Below, one piece after another: positions 26,108-36,600 of a stretch of DNA of 64,000 bases; positions within the stretch are counted from its first letter, which is position 1; each line of letters starts with the position of its first letter. Position numbers and translations under genes: made by a program. Under the pieces are notes generated by a model that saw only the letters and a list, made by a program, of their open reading frames with translations, made no database searches and was not told where the DNA came from. The stretch is taken from assembly GCA_040954595.2 (NCBI GenBank), contig CM082584.2, forward strand, positions 3,100,001 through 3,164,000, written 5' to 3'. The DNA is from Balanoglossus misakiensis (Eukaryota; Hemichordata).

Positions 26108-26602
26108 ATGCTTTTAGCACGACGCAACAAACGTCGCTCGGCAATGCTGGGCGCCTTCCGACTCAGTGAATCGTTTCTGAGCATCGGCGACTGCTGGCTG
26201 ACCGAGCTATCCAACATCCTCTGGGCAGATACGCTTTTCTATCGGTGGCAGAATCTCGCTGACAAGTTGGGATTTTCTCGCGATGAAATCGACGAATTTG
26301 AAAGATCAAGCGGAAGCATTAATGGGGTCAATCCGGTTTACCAGATGTTTCTCCGCTGGGGGAAAATGGAGGGAGCAACTTTCCGGGTAATGAGGGAAAA
26401 ACTGAAAGAACTTGAGAGGCTGGACGTGCTTATGATGCTTGAAGAAGCCATAAAAGGTTAGTAGTCAGTGAAGTGGAATCTATATTTGTCAAGTCCAATG
26501 ACTGATCTCTAGGCCGGATCTGGCCAAGCCTACTGACCCATCGACCTCATGACTTCGTGTACATTACATGCAGTGAACGCTTTAATTTCAGTTGTTGAAT
26601 AA
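26108..26602 (+). CDS. Small stand-alone death-domain protein
   Basis: Exon 1 runs from the ATG at 26108 to 26456, then a GTTAGT donor, a 135-bp intron and a short exon at 26592-26602 that adds Val-Val-Glu and the stop (about 119 aa). Without splicing, the frame stops at 26461 (117 aa). Residues about 35-115 fit the death-domain pattern: a first-helix Trp (FYRWQNLADKLGF), an EIDEFE turn, NPVYQMFLRW in helix 4 and a final amphipathic helix (LERLDVLMMLEEAI). The roughly 35-residue N-terminus is basic. Death domains form homotypic oligomers in apoptotic and innate immune adaptor complexes. No second domain is visible, so this could be a decoy or adaptor, or the terminal exons of a longer gene whose other exons I did not find. 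AATAAA at 26598-26603 overlaps the stop; another lies at about 26938. Confidence 0.78.
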
Positions 26603-27061
26603 AAACATGCAGACAACTCGCGTTCACGGCAGTGATCTGCCAGTCAACAATGATCAGGTCACTGAAGCGCCCAAAACGAGATTAATAATTTTCCAAAACC
26701 TTGAATGTGCAAAGCGAATAATATATTTGCAGCTGATAGAACAAAAAGTGTCTCTCTACTTGCAGGGGAATTTCAACTTGAGGTTCAAATTTGGACGGGA
26801 CAGGGCGCTCACGATTTCACGGTGCACTCATCAAAGGATTCCATTTTGGCAGAAGTTCTTCTGATTCGCTAGTACCATGCAAGATGTTGCTTCATGTGAT
26901 TGGCTAAAGGCCGAGTTACACCACGGGCGTCATGGAACAATAAAGTGTATAGATATTAATAAACTTAGCATAAACGCGACGTCCTCAACGAACAAAGAAT
27001 ACAATATTTCGTGGGTTTGTTTGGTGTGGACGAGAACGGCAATAAAGCTGGGTCAGTGTTA

Positions 27062-27642
27062 ACTTTATGTGCAAAACCACACCGCATAGGCACCGATCTC
27101 GTCTTGAGCAGTAAAGGCGATGTCTACGCATGCGTGCGCGCCCGCAACTGATCTGCACTGTGTACGTACGTGAGTACACATATATACAGGGTATGAAACG
27201 AATTTTCAGCCCACCGCCATTTGGCAACTATTACGAAGAGAATCGCTACCAAATCAGAGTATGCGTTTTAGATGACAGAGAAACCTAATGTCTGGCTATT
27301 CATGTTTCAAAAGTCGGTCGAACATTCGAGATATTATCGATCGAAAAGTGTCACTCGTCCTGGGGACGTGCGTTACCGACGTAAAATGGCGTTTGGGCGA
27401 TGTCGCAAATTTCTCTCTGAAAGGTATACATAGGACATACTGTTTCATGAAAAAAAAATCATAGCAAATATAACAGTGATGCACATGAACAACGTCCACC
27501 ATGACTGGGAGGAGCTGAGCTGAGAGGCAATTTTATACCCTGTATATTTTGTACTATAGGTTAGATAAGTCGCGGGCGCGCACGCACGCGTACACATCCC
27601 TTTACTGCTCAGGACGAGATCGCACATAAAGTACGGTGCCTA
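27062..27642. repeat. Inverted repeat (about 110-bp arms) nested in the TAA-flanked element
   Basis: The left arm (about 27085-27195) shares GAGCAGTAAAGG, GTGCGCGCCCGC and ATACAGGGTAT in order with the reverse complement of the right arm (about 27530-27635). The arms differ by small indels. The loop of about 330 bp has no gene. This is probably a separate foldback-like insertion. Confidence 0.65.
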
Positions 27643-28837
27643 GTGTATTGGGGAATAAGTATTTGCTATGAAATCGATATTTGTATGTATTTATAGTTCA
27701 ATATTTCCATATAAACTCACGTTTTGTTAAAGAAACTTTCAACTAATTATCTTGCCAGTGATGATATGAAAACAAACTACTATTCAGTTTCGCGAAAATG
27801 GTTATGATGATTGACTCGACATTGATTGCATTTCTGATTTTTGGGGTACCGCAACCAAATATCGTAACCGAATTTCAGAATAAGAAAACGCCAGCTTATG
27901 ATTATCGCCCACAGTTCAAGAGTTCTTACACAGTCAGTGTACATCATATATCTTTTTTGGGCAAAACACGTGTCTATTTCGCCGGGTCATATCAACTTAT
28001 ATAAATACAAATATAGTTCTATTTGTATAATTTTACATACAAACAAATCTTTCAATCAATATATTTCTTCTTAAAAATATACTTCGTTATTCTACGATGA
28101 AAAGTCTCACTTGCTTTGTTATTACTTTCACTGTATTTCGAAACACGAATTTTGTATATTATCTATAACGTTATTTTTCACACATTTATATGATGTGCAG
28201 TTTGATAATTCAGGAATCTTAATGTTAAATTGCGCAACTTTCTTCAATTTCCCCATAATCTACTCCCCTGTCTTACAAGGATTTAAACTCGCCGGTTGAT
28301 CTTTTATAAAAATAATAATACCTGGTTTCAACTACATTTTAAATAAAATTAAATTAAACTTAAGTTACTCCTGTTCTATTAAAAAATATTAAGTAACGTT
28401 TAAATTTTGTCTAATTTGGTATCACGATTAAAAAATCCGTATTCATCAATTAAATTAAGCACCCAAGCTATTTTTTTTTCCTTTTAATACTGATATAGAC
28501 TTGCATATCACCTGCTAACTGAGAACAAAAAATGTTTGTATTGATGAGGATACTGTTGAAGTGCGATACTAGTTAGTTTATTATGTCAATAGTAATACAT
28601 GTTGGAGAAAGTATCGTATTGTATGCAGTTGAAATTCGCAAACTTTTTTTGTTGTTTTTTCAAGAAAAAATACTCGGTCAGATGACCAGGATGATCAGCT
28701 AAATGACAAGAATAATATATGCATGCTGTTGCCAGAATAACCACCAAATATTTATGCATAATATCGAATAAAGATTGAATTGTCGATCGGCTACTGAGGC
28801 GGCTGCACATGCGCAGCCACTGTTTACGCGCAGCTAG
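27643..28837. other. AT-rich non-coding interior of the TAA-flanked element
   Basis: Strongly AT-rich sequence, for example 28300-28480, with no supported exon, RNA gene or repeat that I could identify. Confidence 0.5.
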
Positions 28838-28946
28838 TTGCCAGTCGAGTCGCCCCGTGTAACTGTTCGTTGTAGCGTCGCGACTGGCGTTGCGCGTCTA
28901 GTTGCCTACCGAGTTGCCTGCCGAGTTGCCTCGTGTAACTCGGCCT

Positions 28947-31900
28947 TAAGAAAGTTGTCAGATAGACTCTGTAGATCGACTGTTTGTTCTAAAATATCCA
29001 TGGTTGCTTCCAAACGCCGTCTTGTTATTTGCATATTCCGTTGTGATGCGTAGAACACACAGGTCCGAGCGAATAAGAAAGTTGTCCGATAGACTCTGTA
29101 GATCGACTGTTTGTTCTAAAATATCCATGGTTGCTTCAAACGCCGTCTTGCTATTTACATATTACGTTGTGATGCGTAGAACACACTGGCCCGAGGGAAT
29201 AAGAAAGTTTTCGGGTAGACTTTGTAGATCGACTGTTTGTTCTAAAATATCCATGGTTGCTTCCAAACACTGTCTTGTTATTTGCATATTCCGTTGTGAT
29301 GCGTAGAACACACAGGCCCGAGCGAATAAGAAAGTTGTCAGATAGACTCTGTAGATCGACTGTTTGTTCTAAAATATCCATGGTTGCTTCAAACGCCGTC
29401 TTGCCATTTACATATTACGTTGTGATGCGTAGAACACACTGGCCCGAGGGAATAAGAAAGTTGTCCGATAGACTCTGTAGATCGACGGTTTGTTCTGAAG
29501 TTTCCATGGAGGCTTCCAAACACCGTCTCGTTATTTGCATATTCCGTTGTGATGCGTAGAACACACAGGTCCGAGCGAATAAGAAAGTTTTCTGGTGGAC
29601 TCTGTAGATCGACGGTTTGTTCTAAAATATCCATGGAGGCTTCCAAACACCGTCTCGTTATTTGCATATTCCGTTGTGATGCGTAGAACACACTGGCCCG
29701 AGCGAATAAGAAAGTTTTCCGGTAGACTGTGTAGGTCGACTGTTTGTTCTAAAATATCCATGGTTGCTTCAAACGCCGTCTTGCTATTTACATATTACGT
29801 TGTGATGCGTAGAACACACTGGCCCGAGGGAATAAGAAAGTTTTCGGGTAGACTTTGTAGATCGACTGTTTGTTCTAAAATATCCATGGTTGCTTCCAAA
29901 CACTGTCTTGTTATTTGCATATTCCGTTGTGATGCGTAGAACACACAGGTCCGAGCGAATAAGAAAGTTGTCCGATAGACTCTGTAGATCGACTGTTTGT
30001 TCTGAAGTTTCCATGGAGGCTTCCAAACACCGTCTCGTTATTTGCATATTCCGTTGTGATGCGTAGAACACACAGGTCCGAGCGAATAAGAAAGTTTTCC
30101 GGTGGACTCTGTAGATCGACGGTTTGTTCTAAAATATCCATGGAGGCTTCCAAACACCGTCTCGTTATTTGCATATTCCGTTGTGATGCGTATAACACAC
30201 AGGTCCGAGCGAATAAGAAAGTTTTTCGGTAGACTCTGTAGATCGACTGTTTGTTCTAAAATATCCATGGTTGCTTCCAAACGCCGTCTTGTTATTTGCA
30301 TATTCCGTTGTGATGCGTAGAACACACAGGTCCGAGCGAATAAGAAAGTTGTCCGATAGACTCTGTAGATCGACTGTTTGTTCTAAAATATCCATGGTTG
30401 CTTCAAACGCCGTCTTGCTATTTACATATTACGTTGTGATGCGTAGAACACACTGGCCCGAGGGAATAAGAAAGTTTTCGGGTAGACTTTGTAGATCGAC
30501 TGTTTGTTCTAAAATATCCATGGTTGCTTCCAAACACTGTCTTGTTATTTGCATATTCCGTTGTGATGCGTAGAGCACACAGGCCCGAGCGAATAAGAAA
30601 GTTGTCAGATAGACTCTGTAGATCGACTGTTTGTTCTAAAATATCCATGGTTGCTTCAAACACCGTCTTGCTATTTACATATTACGTTGTGATGCGTAGA
30701 ACACATTGGCCCGAGCGAATAAGAAAGTTTTTCGGTAGACTCTGTAGATCGACTGTTTGTTCTAAAATATCCATGGTTGCTTCCAAACGCCGTCTTGTTA
30801 TTTGCATATTCCGTTGTGATGCGTAGAACACACAGGTCCGAGCGAATAAGAAAGTTGTCCGATATACTCTGTAGATCGACTGTTTGTTCTAAAATATCCA
30901 TGGTTGCTTCAAACGCCGTCTTGCTATTTACATATTACGTTGTGATGCGTAGAACACACTGGCCCGAGGGAATAAGAAAGTTTTCGGGTAGACTCTATAG
31001 ATCGACTGTTTGTTCTAAAATATCCATGGTTGCTTCCAAACACTGTCTTGTTATTTGCATATTCCGTTGTGATACGTAGAACACACAGGCCCGAGCGAAT
31101 AAGAAAATTTTCCGATAGACTTTGTAGATCAACTGTTTGTTCTAAAATATCCATGGTTGCTTCAAACGCCGTCTTGCTATTTACATATTACGTTGTGATG
31201 CGTAGAACACACAGGCCCGAGCGAATAAGAAAGTTTTTCGGTAGACTCTGTAGATGACTGTTTGTTCTAAAATATCCATGGTTGCTTCCAAACGCCGTCT
31301 TGTTATTTGCATATTCCGTTGTGATGCGTAGAACACACAGGCCCGAGCGAATAAGAAAGTTTTTCGGTAGACTCTGTAGATCGACTGTTTGTTCTAAAAT
31401 ATCCATGGTTGCTTCAAACGCCGTCTTGTTATTTGCATATTCCGTTGTGATGCGTAGAACACACAGGCCCGAGCGAATAAGAAAATTGTCCGATAGACTC
31501 TGTAGATCGACTGTTTGTTCTAAAATATCCATGGTTGCTTCCAAACGCCGTCTTGCTATTTACATATTACGTTGTGATGCGTAGAACACACTGGCCCGAG
31601 GGAATAAGAAAGTTGTCCGATAGACTCTGTAGATCGACTGTTTGTTCTAAAATATCCATGGTTGCTTCAAACGCCGTCTTGTTATTTGCATATTCCGTTG
31701 TGATGCGTAGAACACACAGGTCCGAGCGAATAAGAAAGTTGTCCGATAGACTCTGTTGATCGACTGTTTGTTCTAAAATATCCATGGTTGCTTCAAACGC
31801 CGTCTTGCTATTTACATATTACGTTGTGATGCGTAGAACACACTGGCCCGAGGGAATATGAAAGTTTTCGGGTAGACTCTGTAGATGGACTGTTTGTTCT

Positions 31901-31985
31901 AAAATATCCATGGTTGCTTCAAACGCCGTCTTGCTACTTACATATTCCGTTGTGATGCATAGAACACATAGGTCCGAGCGAATAA
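28947..31985 (+). repeat. Satellite array, 24 units of alternating 126/127 bp (253-bp higher-order dimer)
   Basis: AAGAAAGT unit starts fall at 28948, 29075, 29201, 29328, 29454, 29581, 29708 and so on to about 31985. The 127-bp form has TTCCAAAC and usually GCATATTCCG with CACAGG; the 126-bp form has TTCAAAC and usually ACATATTACG with CACTGG. In much of the array the two alternate strictly. Each unit carries GATCGACTGTTTGTTC and CCATGGTTGCTTC or a close variant. Open frames on both strands recur every 253 bp purely because of the repeat. Units 6, 9 and 10 (about 29500-30180) carry a third variant (CCATGGAGGCTTC, GTCTCG). Confidence 0.95.
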
Positions 31986-32132
31986 GTCGATGTCAACTGA
32001 GTGTGAACGAGCTGTTTCGCATCGTGTCGTCTGCTCAGTTTTCGTGACTGAAACGACAGGAATAATACCCCAGTTGGCCTTTAAATTGTACATATCGTGA
32101 GATTTGAGCGCCATAGAAACCACAGATATCAT
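31938..32132 (-). other. Minus-strand open frame running into the end of the satellite array
   Basis: A 64-codon frame starts with ATG in unique DNA at 32132, reads to the array edge and ends at TAA inside the last, degenerate unit. That TAA lies within a GTAAGT donor-like sequence. It could be a first exon or chance; no family is recognised. Confidence is low. Confidence 0.2.
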
Positions 32133-33632
32133 GGAACAGGAAGGTAATATCGTTAAAATCTTTGTTTTTAATCAAAATATTGACCTCTGAGTTCTGCTAA
32201 TTTGTGCCGGTGCCAAACGGGCGCGATGTTACACTGCAGCCAAATATAGAATCGGAGTTCTGAAGAAATGCTATTACGATACTTCGTGTCATTATTTTCG
32301 GAAATTTTATTGTTTTCTCAGACAAGGTGACAGAACACAGACTCAAGGCATCTCGCGCTTCCGTCTTCAATGTTGAATTTGATATTTTGACTGTATTTGC
32401 GTGAAAGCTTACGGGTCTTCGCATTCATCAGAAGCTATCGTGCGTCGCTGAGATTTGATTCTTCATAAACAAAAATCATTTCATAACCATACCAAATAAA
32501 GCATTTCCAGAAATTTTGAAATGTGTAGACTTTTCTGCTATAGTTGTCTATAGATTTAGTGTTGAAGTCACGCTGAACTGCCAAAATTTAACACAGACTC
32601 CCCGACAACATTTCAGACCATTTCATAAAGCACAGGGGCGAATATAAGTCGAAAATTTGCATTTAATCGCAAAGTTATCGTCTTCGTGTCGATTTAATAC
32701 GTTTTCGTGCCGACGAGTACCACCCGGGTATCCATATAACTAAAGTACAAGGCAACAAATGAGAACCAAGGATTGATAACTGTACCCTGAAGCTCTAGAG
32801 ATCACAAGTACCACAATGTATTCAAAAGTTTTTGATGCAATTATTATTTTTTACGTACGTTGACAACCGTTTTCATCAAAGGTGACTGACAATTTCTTTT
32901 TGTTACGAAAATTCCAGCCTCTAAAGGCTAGAGGTTTTCGTAACTGCGAACACACATCCCTGCCACACATTGCCGACACTTATTCAAAACGGACGACTAA
33001 AACCGCAAAATTCACGCGTCGCTACGTATACACATACGCGAACGCCACTGCCAGCCGTCAGACGTACGTACGCGTATTTACGTGTAACTAAACCTCTCTT
33101 ATACTGCGCGCGATACCATTCATATCCAGGAAATACTACAATTAATCAGGGACGCACATGAAATACAACACATTACAAAACATAATGTGCGAAGCCATGT
33201 TGATAATTTCATCCACAAACAATTTCAAGACAGATAAAGAGGTGTGAAACGCTGGGGTCGAAATGGTCAGGGGTCGAAGTGACCTGTTACCGATAAGGAC
33301 ATTTACGGTACGCTTCGGAATACGCATACGAAATGGAATCCGCAAGACCGCTTATTTGTTCGGGGATTCTCTTCTCCAGTTCAGACAAAATCATTATTCC
33401 CGAAACAATAGAAACATACACTATTTTTCAGAGTTATGTCACTATTAATAAGTATAATTATTTTGTAACATAATATTGTAAGCAAATATGTTGATATCTC
33501 GTAAATGTCCGTCTGCTGACGGAAACCTGGGCTGTGAATGACTTTCAGTAAGTGTCGCGAATGCGAAAATGAATACGAATATGAATTTGAGGACAATTTC
33601 AATGCAGGTCTCTAGACTTGACGCTGAGCAAC
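31986..33632. other. Upstream region of POLR3C
   Basis: About 1.6 kb between the satellite and the POLR3C start codon. It should contain the POLR3C promoter and 5' UTR. No core promoter motif or additional coding exon is convincing. Confidence 0.55.
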
Positions 33633-36600
33633 ATGTCCTGTGTTCAATTAAAGCTTGCCGCATTGCTGTTACGCGAACATTATGGCGAAATAGTAGAAAA
33701 CGTTGGTACTTATTTGATAGAAAATGGTGCTCGACCGTTAAGAGTGATCGCTCTGGATACTGCCATAAAGGTTGATCAGGTAAGACGAGAGTCTTCGAAA
33801 CCTGGATACTGGAACAGACTCGGCTGAAGTGGGCAGACAAAACCCAGCAGACAAAACTCTGGCGGGGATCGCAGCAGACAAAACTCGAAATACACTTTTA
33901 AACTTCAATTTCGAACACAGGACAGACACATTACCCCTATTAGACTGTTGACGGTTAAAATATCCGGTATTTTCCTGAATATGATAAATAACCGCGACGG
34001 TACATCATTTCCGACAGCAAAACATGACTTCCTTGATAAACACTGTGTAAAGTGTGAGGGCGCTTTTAACTTCATCGATATACATGTACCAGCATGAAGG
34101 TAATAACTACAGCCTAATTACCAAATGTCTTCTACCATTTCAAAATGAGTGTGCATCAATTTCACATACCATGTCTAATGCACATATATACATGCTATCA
34201 CAATATACATATACCATTCCAAAATTAACTTCTTTGCATAAATTATGGCTATTTTAATGAGCACCTTAAACAGCCTAATTTCCAAACCTTTTTGCCTATG
34301 AAATGTTTGTCTGCTGCCATTTCAAATTGAGTGTGCATCCAACTCACATACCAGCTTTGATACACACATATCCACTCTATAAGACTGTACAGGTCTCATC
34401 AAATAATTAACTTCTTTGCATAAATTATGTACATTTTAATAATCACCTGTATAGACATATATAGCAGTTTAACACATAATATACCACTGTCTGCTGGTGC
34501 TCCCAGTTGAGTGTGCATCCAACTCACATACCAGGGTTGATACACACATATCCACTCTATAAGACTGTACAGGTCTCATCAAATAATTAACTTCTTTGCA
34601 TAAATTATGGTCATTTTAATAATCACCTGCATAGACATATATAGCAGTTTAACACATAATATACCACTGTCTGCTGGTGCTCCCAGTTGAGTGTGCATCC
34701 AACTCACATACCAGCTTTGATACACACATATCCACTCTATAAGACTGTACAGGTCTCATCAAATAATTAACTTCTTTGCATAAATTATGTACATTTTAAT
34801 AATCACCTGTATAGACATATATAGCAGTTTAACACATAATATACCACTGTCTGCTGGTGCTCCCAGTTGAGTGTGCATCCAACTCACATACCAGGGTTGA
34901 TACACACATATCCACTCTATAAGACTGTACAGGTCTCATCAAATAATTAACTTCTTTGCATAAATTATGGTCATTTTAATAATCACCTGCATAGACATAT
35001 ATAGCAGTTTAACACATAATATACCACTGTCTGCTGGTGCTCCCAGTTGAGTGTGCATCCAACTCACATACCAGGGTTGATACACACATATCCACTCTAT
35101 AAGACTGTACAGGTCTCATCAAATAATTAACTTCTTTGCATAAATTATGCTCATTTTAATAATCACCTGTATAGACATATATAGCAGTTTACCACAACAT
35201 ATACCACTGTCTGCTGGTGCTCCCAGTTGAGTGTGCATCCAACTCACATACCAGGGTTGATACACACATATCCACTCTATAAGACTGTACAGGTCTCATC
35301 AAATAATTAACTTCTTTGCATAAATTATGGTCATTTTAATAATCACCTGCATAGACATATATAGCAGTTTAACACATAATATACCACTGTCTGCTGGTGC
35401 TCCCAGTTGAGTGTGCATCCAACTCACATACCAGGGTTGATACACACATATCCACTCTATAAGACTGTACAGGTCTCATCAAATAATTAACTTCTTTGCA
35501 TAAATTATGCTCATTTTAATAATCACCTGCATAGACATATATAGCAGTTTAACACATAATATACCACTGTCTGCTGGTGCTCCCAGTTGAGTGTGCATCC
35601 AACTCACATACCAGGGTTGATACACACATATCCACTCTATAAGACTGTACAGGTCTCATTAAATAATTAACTTCTTTGCATAAATTATGCTCATTTTAAT
35701 AATCACCTGCATAGACATATATAGCAGTTTAACACATAATATACCACTGTCTGCTGGTGCTCCCAGTTGAGTGTGCATCCAACTCACATACCAGGGTTGA
35801 TACACACATATCCACTCTATAAGACTGTACAGGTCTCATTAAATAATTAACTTCTTTGCATAAATTATGCTCATTTTAATAATCACCTGCATAGACATAT
35901 ATAGCAGTTTAACACATAATATACCACTGTCTGCTGGTGCTCCCAGTTGAGTGTGCATCCAACTCACATACCAGGGTTGATACACACATATCCACTCTAT
36001 AAGACTGTACAGGTCTCATCAAATAATTAACTTCTTTGCATAAATTATGCTCATTTTAATAATCACCTGTATAGACATATATAGCAGTTTAACACAACAT
36101 ATACCACTGTCTGCTGGTGCTCCCAGTTGAGTGTGCATCCAAGTCACATACCAGCTTTGATACACACATATCCACTCTATAAGACTGTACAGGTCTCATC
36201 AAATAATTAACTTCTTTGCATAAATTATGTACATTTTAATAATCACCTGTATAGACATATATAGCAGTTTAACACAACATATACCACTGTCTGCTGGTGC
36301 TCCCAGTTGAGTGTGCATCCAACTCACATACCAGGGTTGATACACACATATCCACTCTATAAGACTGTACAAGTCTCATCAAATAATTAACTTCTTTGCA
36401 TAAATTATGCTCATTTTAATAATCACCTAAAGAACTTAACATAAAATGGGTACCAGTTGAAATCGTTAAAATGTTTTTGAATGGCTTGACTAACATAAAT
36501 GGGGAGGAATGGCCAAGAGTCCCATGCTGGAAAGGGACTCCACTTCAAATAAAGGAATTGCCAATCACTGCAACAGATTTGGGATTCAATACCAAGAACT

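Larger units (their letters stand above)
26908..28946. mobile_element. Non-autonomous TIR DNA transposon with TAA duplications (2.0 kb)
   Basis: The left end AGGCCGAGTTACAC is matched by its reverse complement at the right end. Both sides are flanked by TAA (26905-26907 and 28947-28949). No transposase-like open frame is present. The right subterminal region repeats CGAGTTGCC several times. An inner inverted repeat occupies about 27062-27642. The 3-bp TAA duplication suggests the PIF/Harbinger group, but the TIR is short and the class is provisional. Confidence 0.6.

Noticed and set aside
28838-31785. Many open frames of 70-118 codons on both strands
   Set aside because: They are a by-product of the satellite unit recurring every 253 bp and have no independent coding support.
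32131-32143. ATGGAACAGGAAG followed by GTAATAT, resembling a tiny first exon
   Set aside because: No continuation exon could be linked to it, and POLR3C exon 1 has its own correct ATG; such short patterns arise by chance.
33445-33840. 131-codon minus-strand frame
   Set aside because: It is antisense to POLR3C exon 1 and has no recognisable family; the plus-strand exon is certain.
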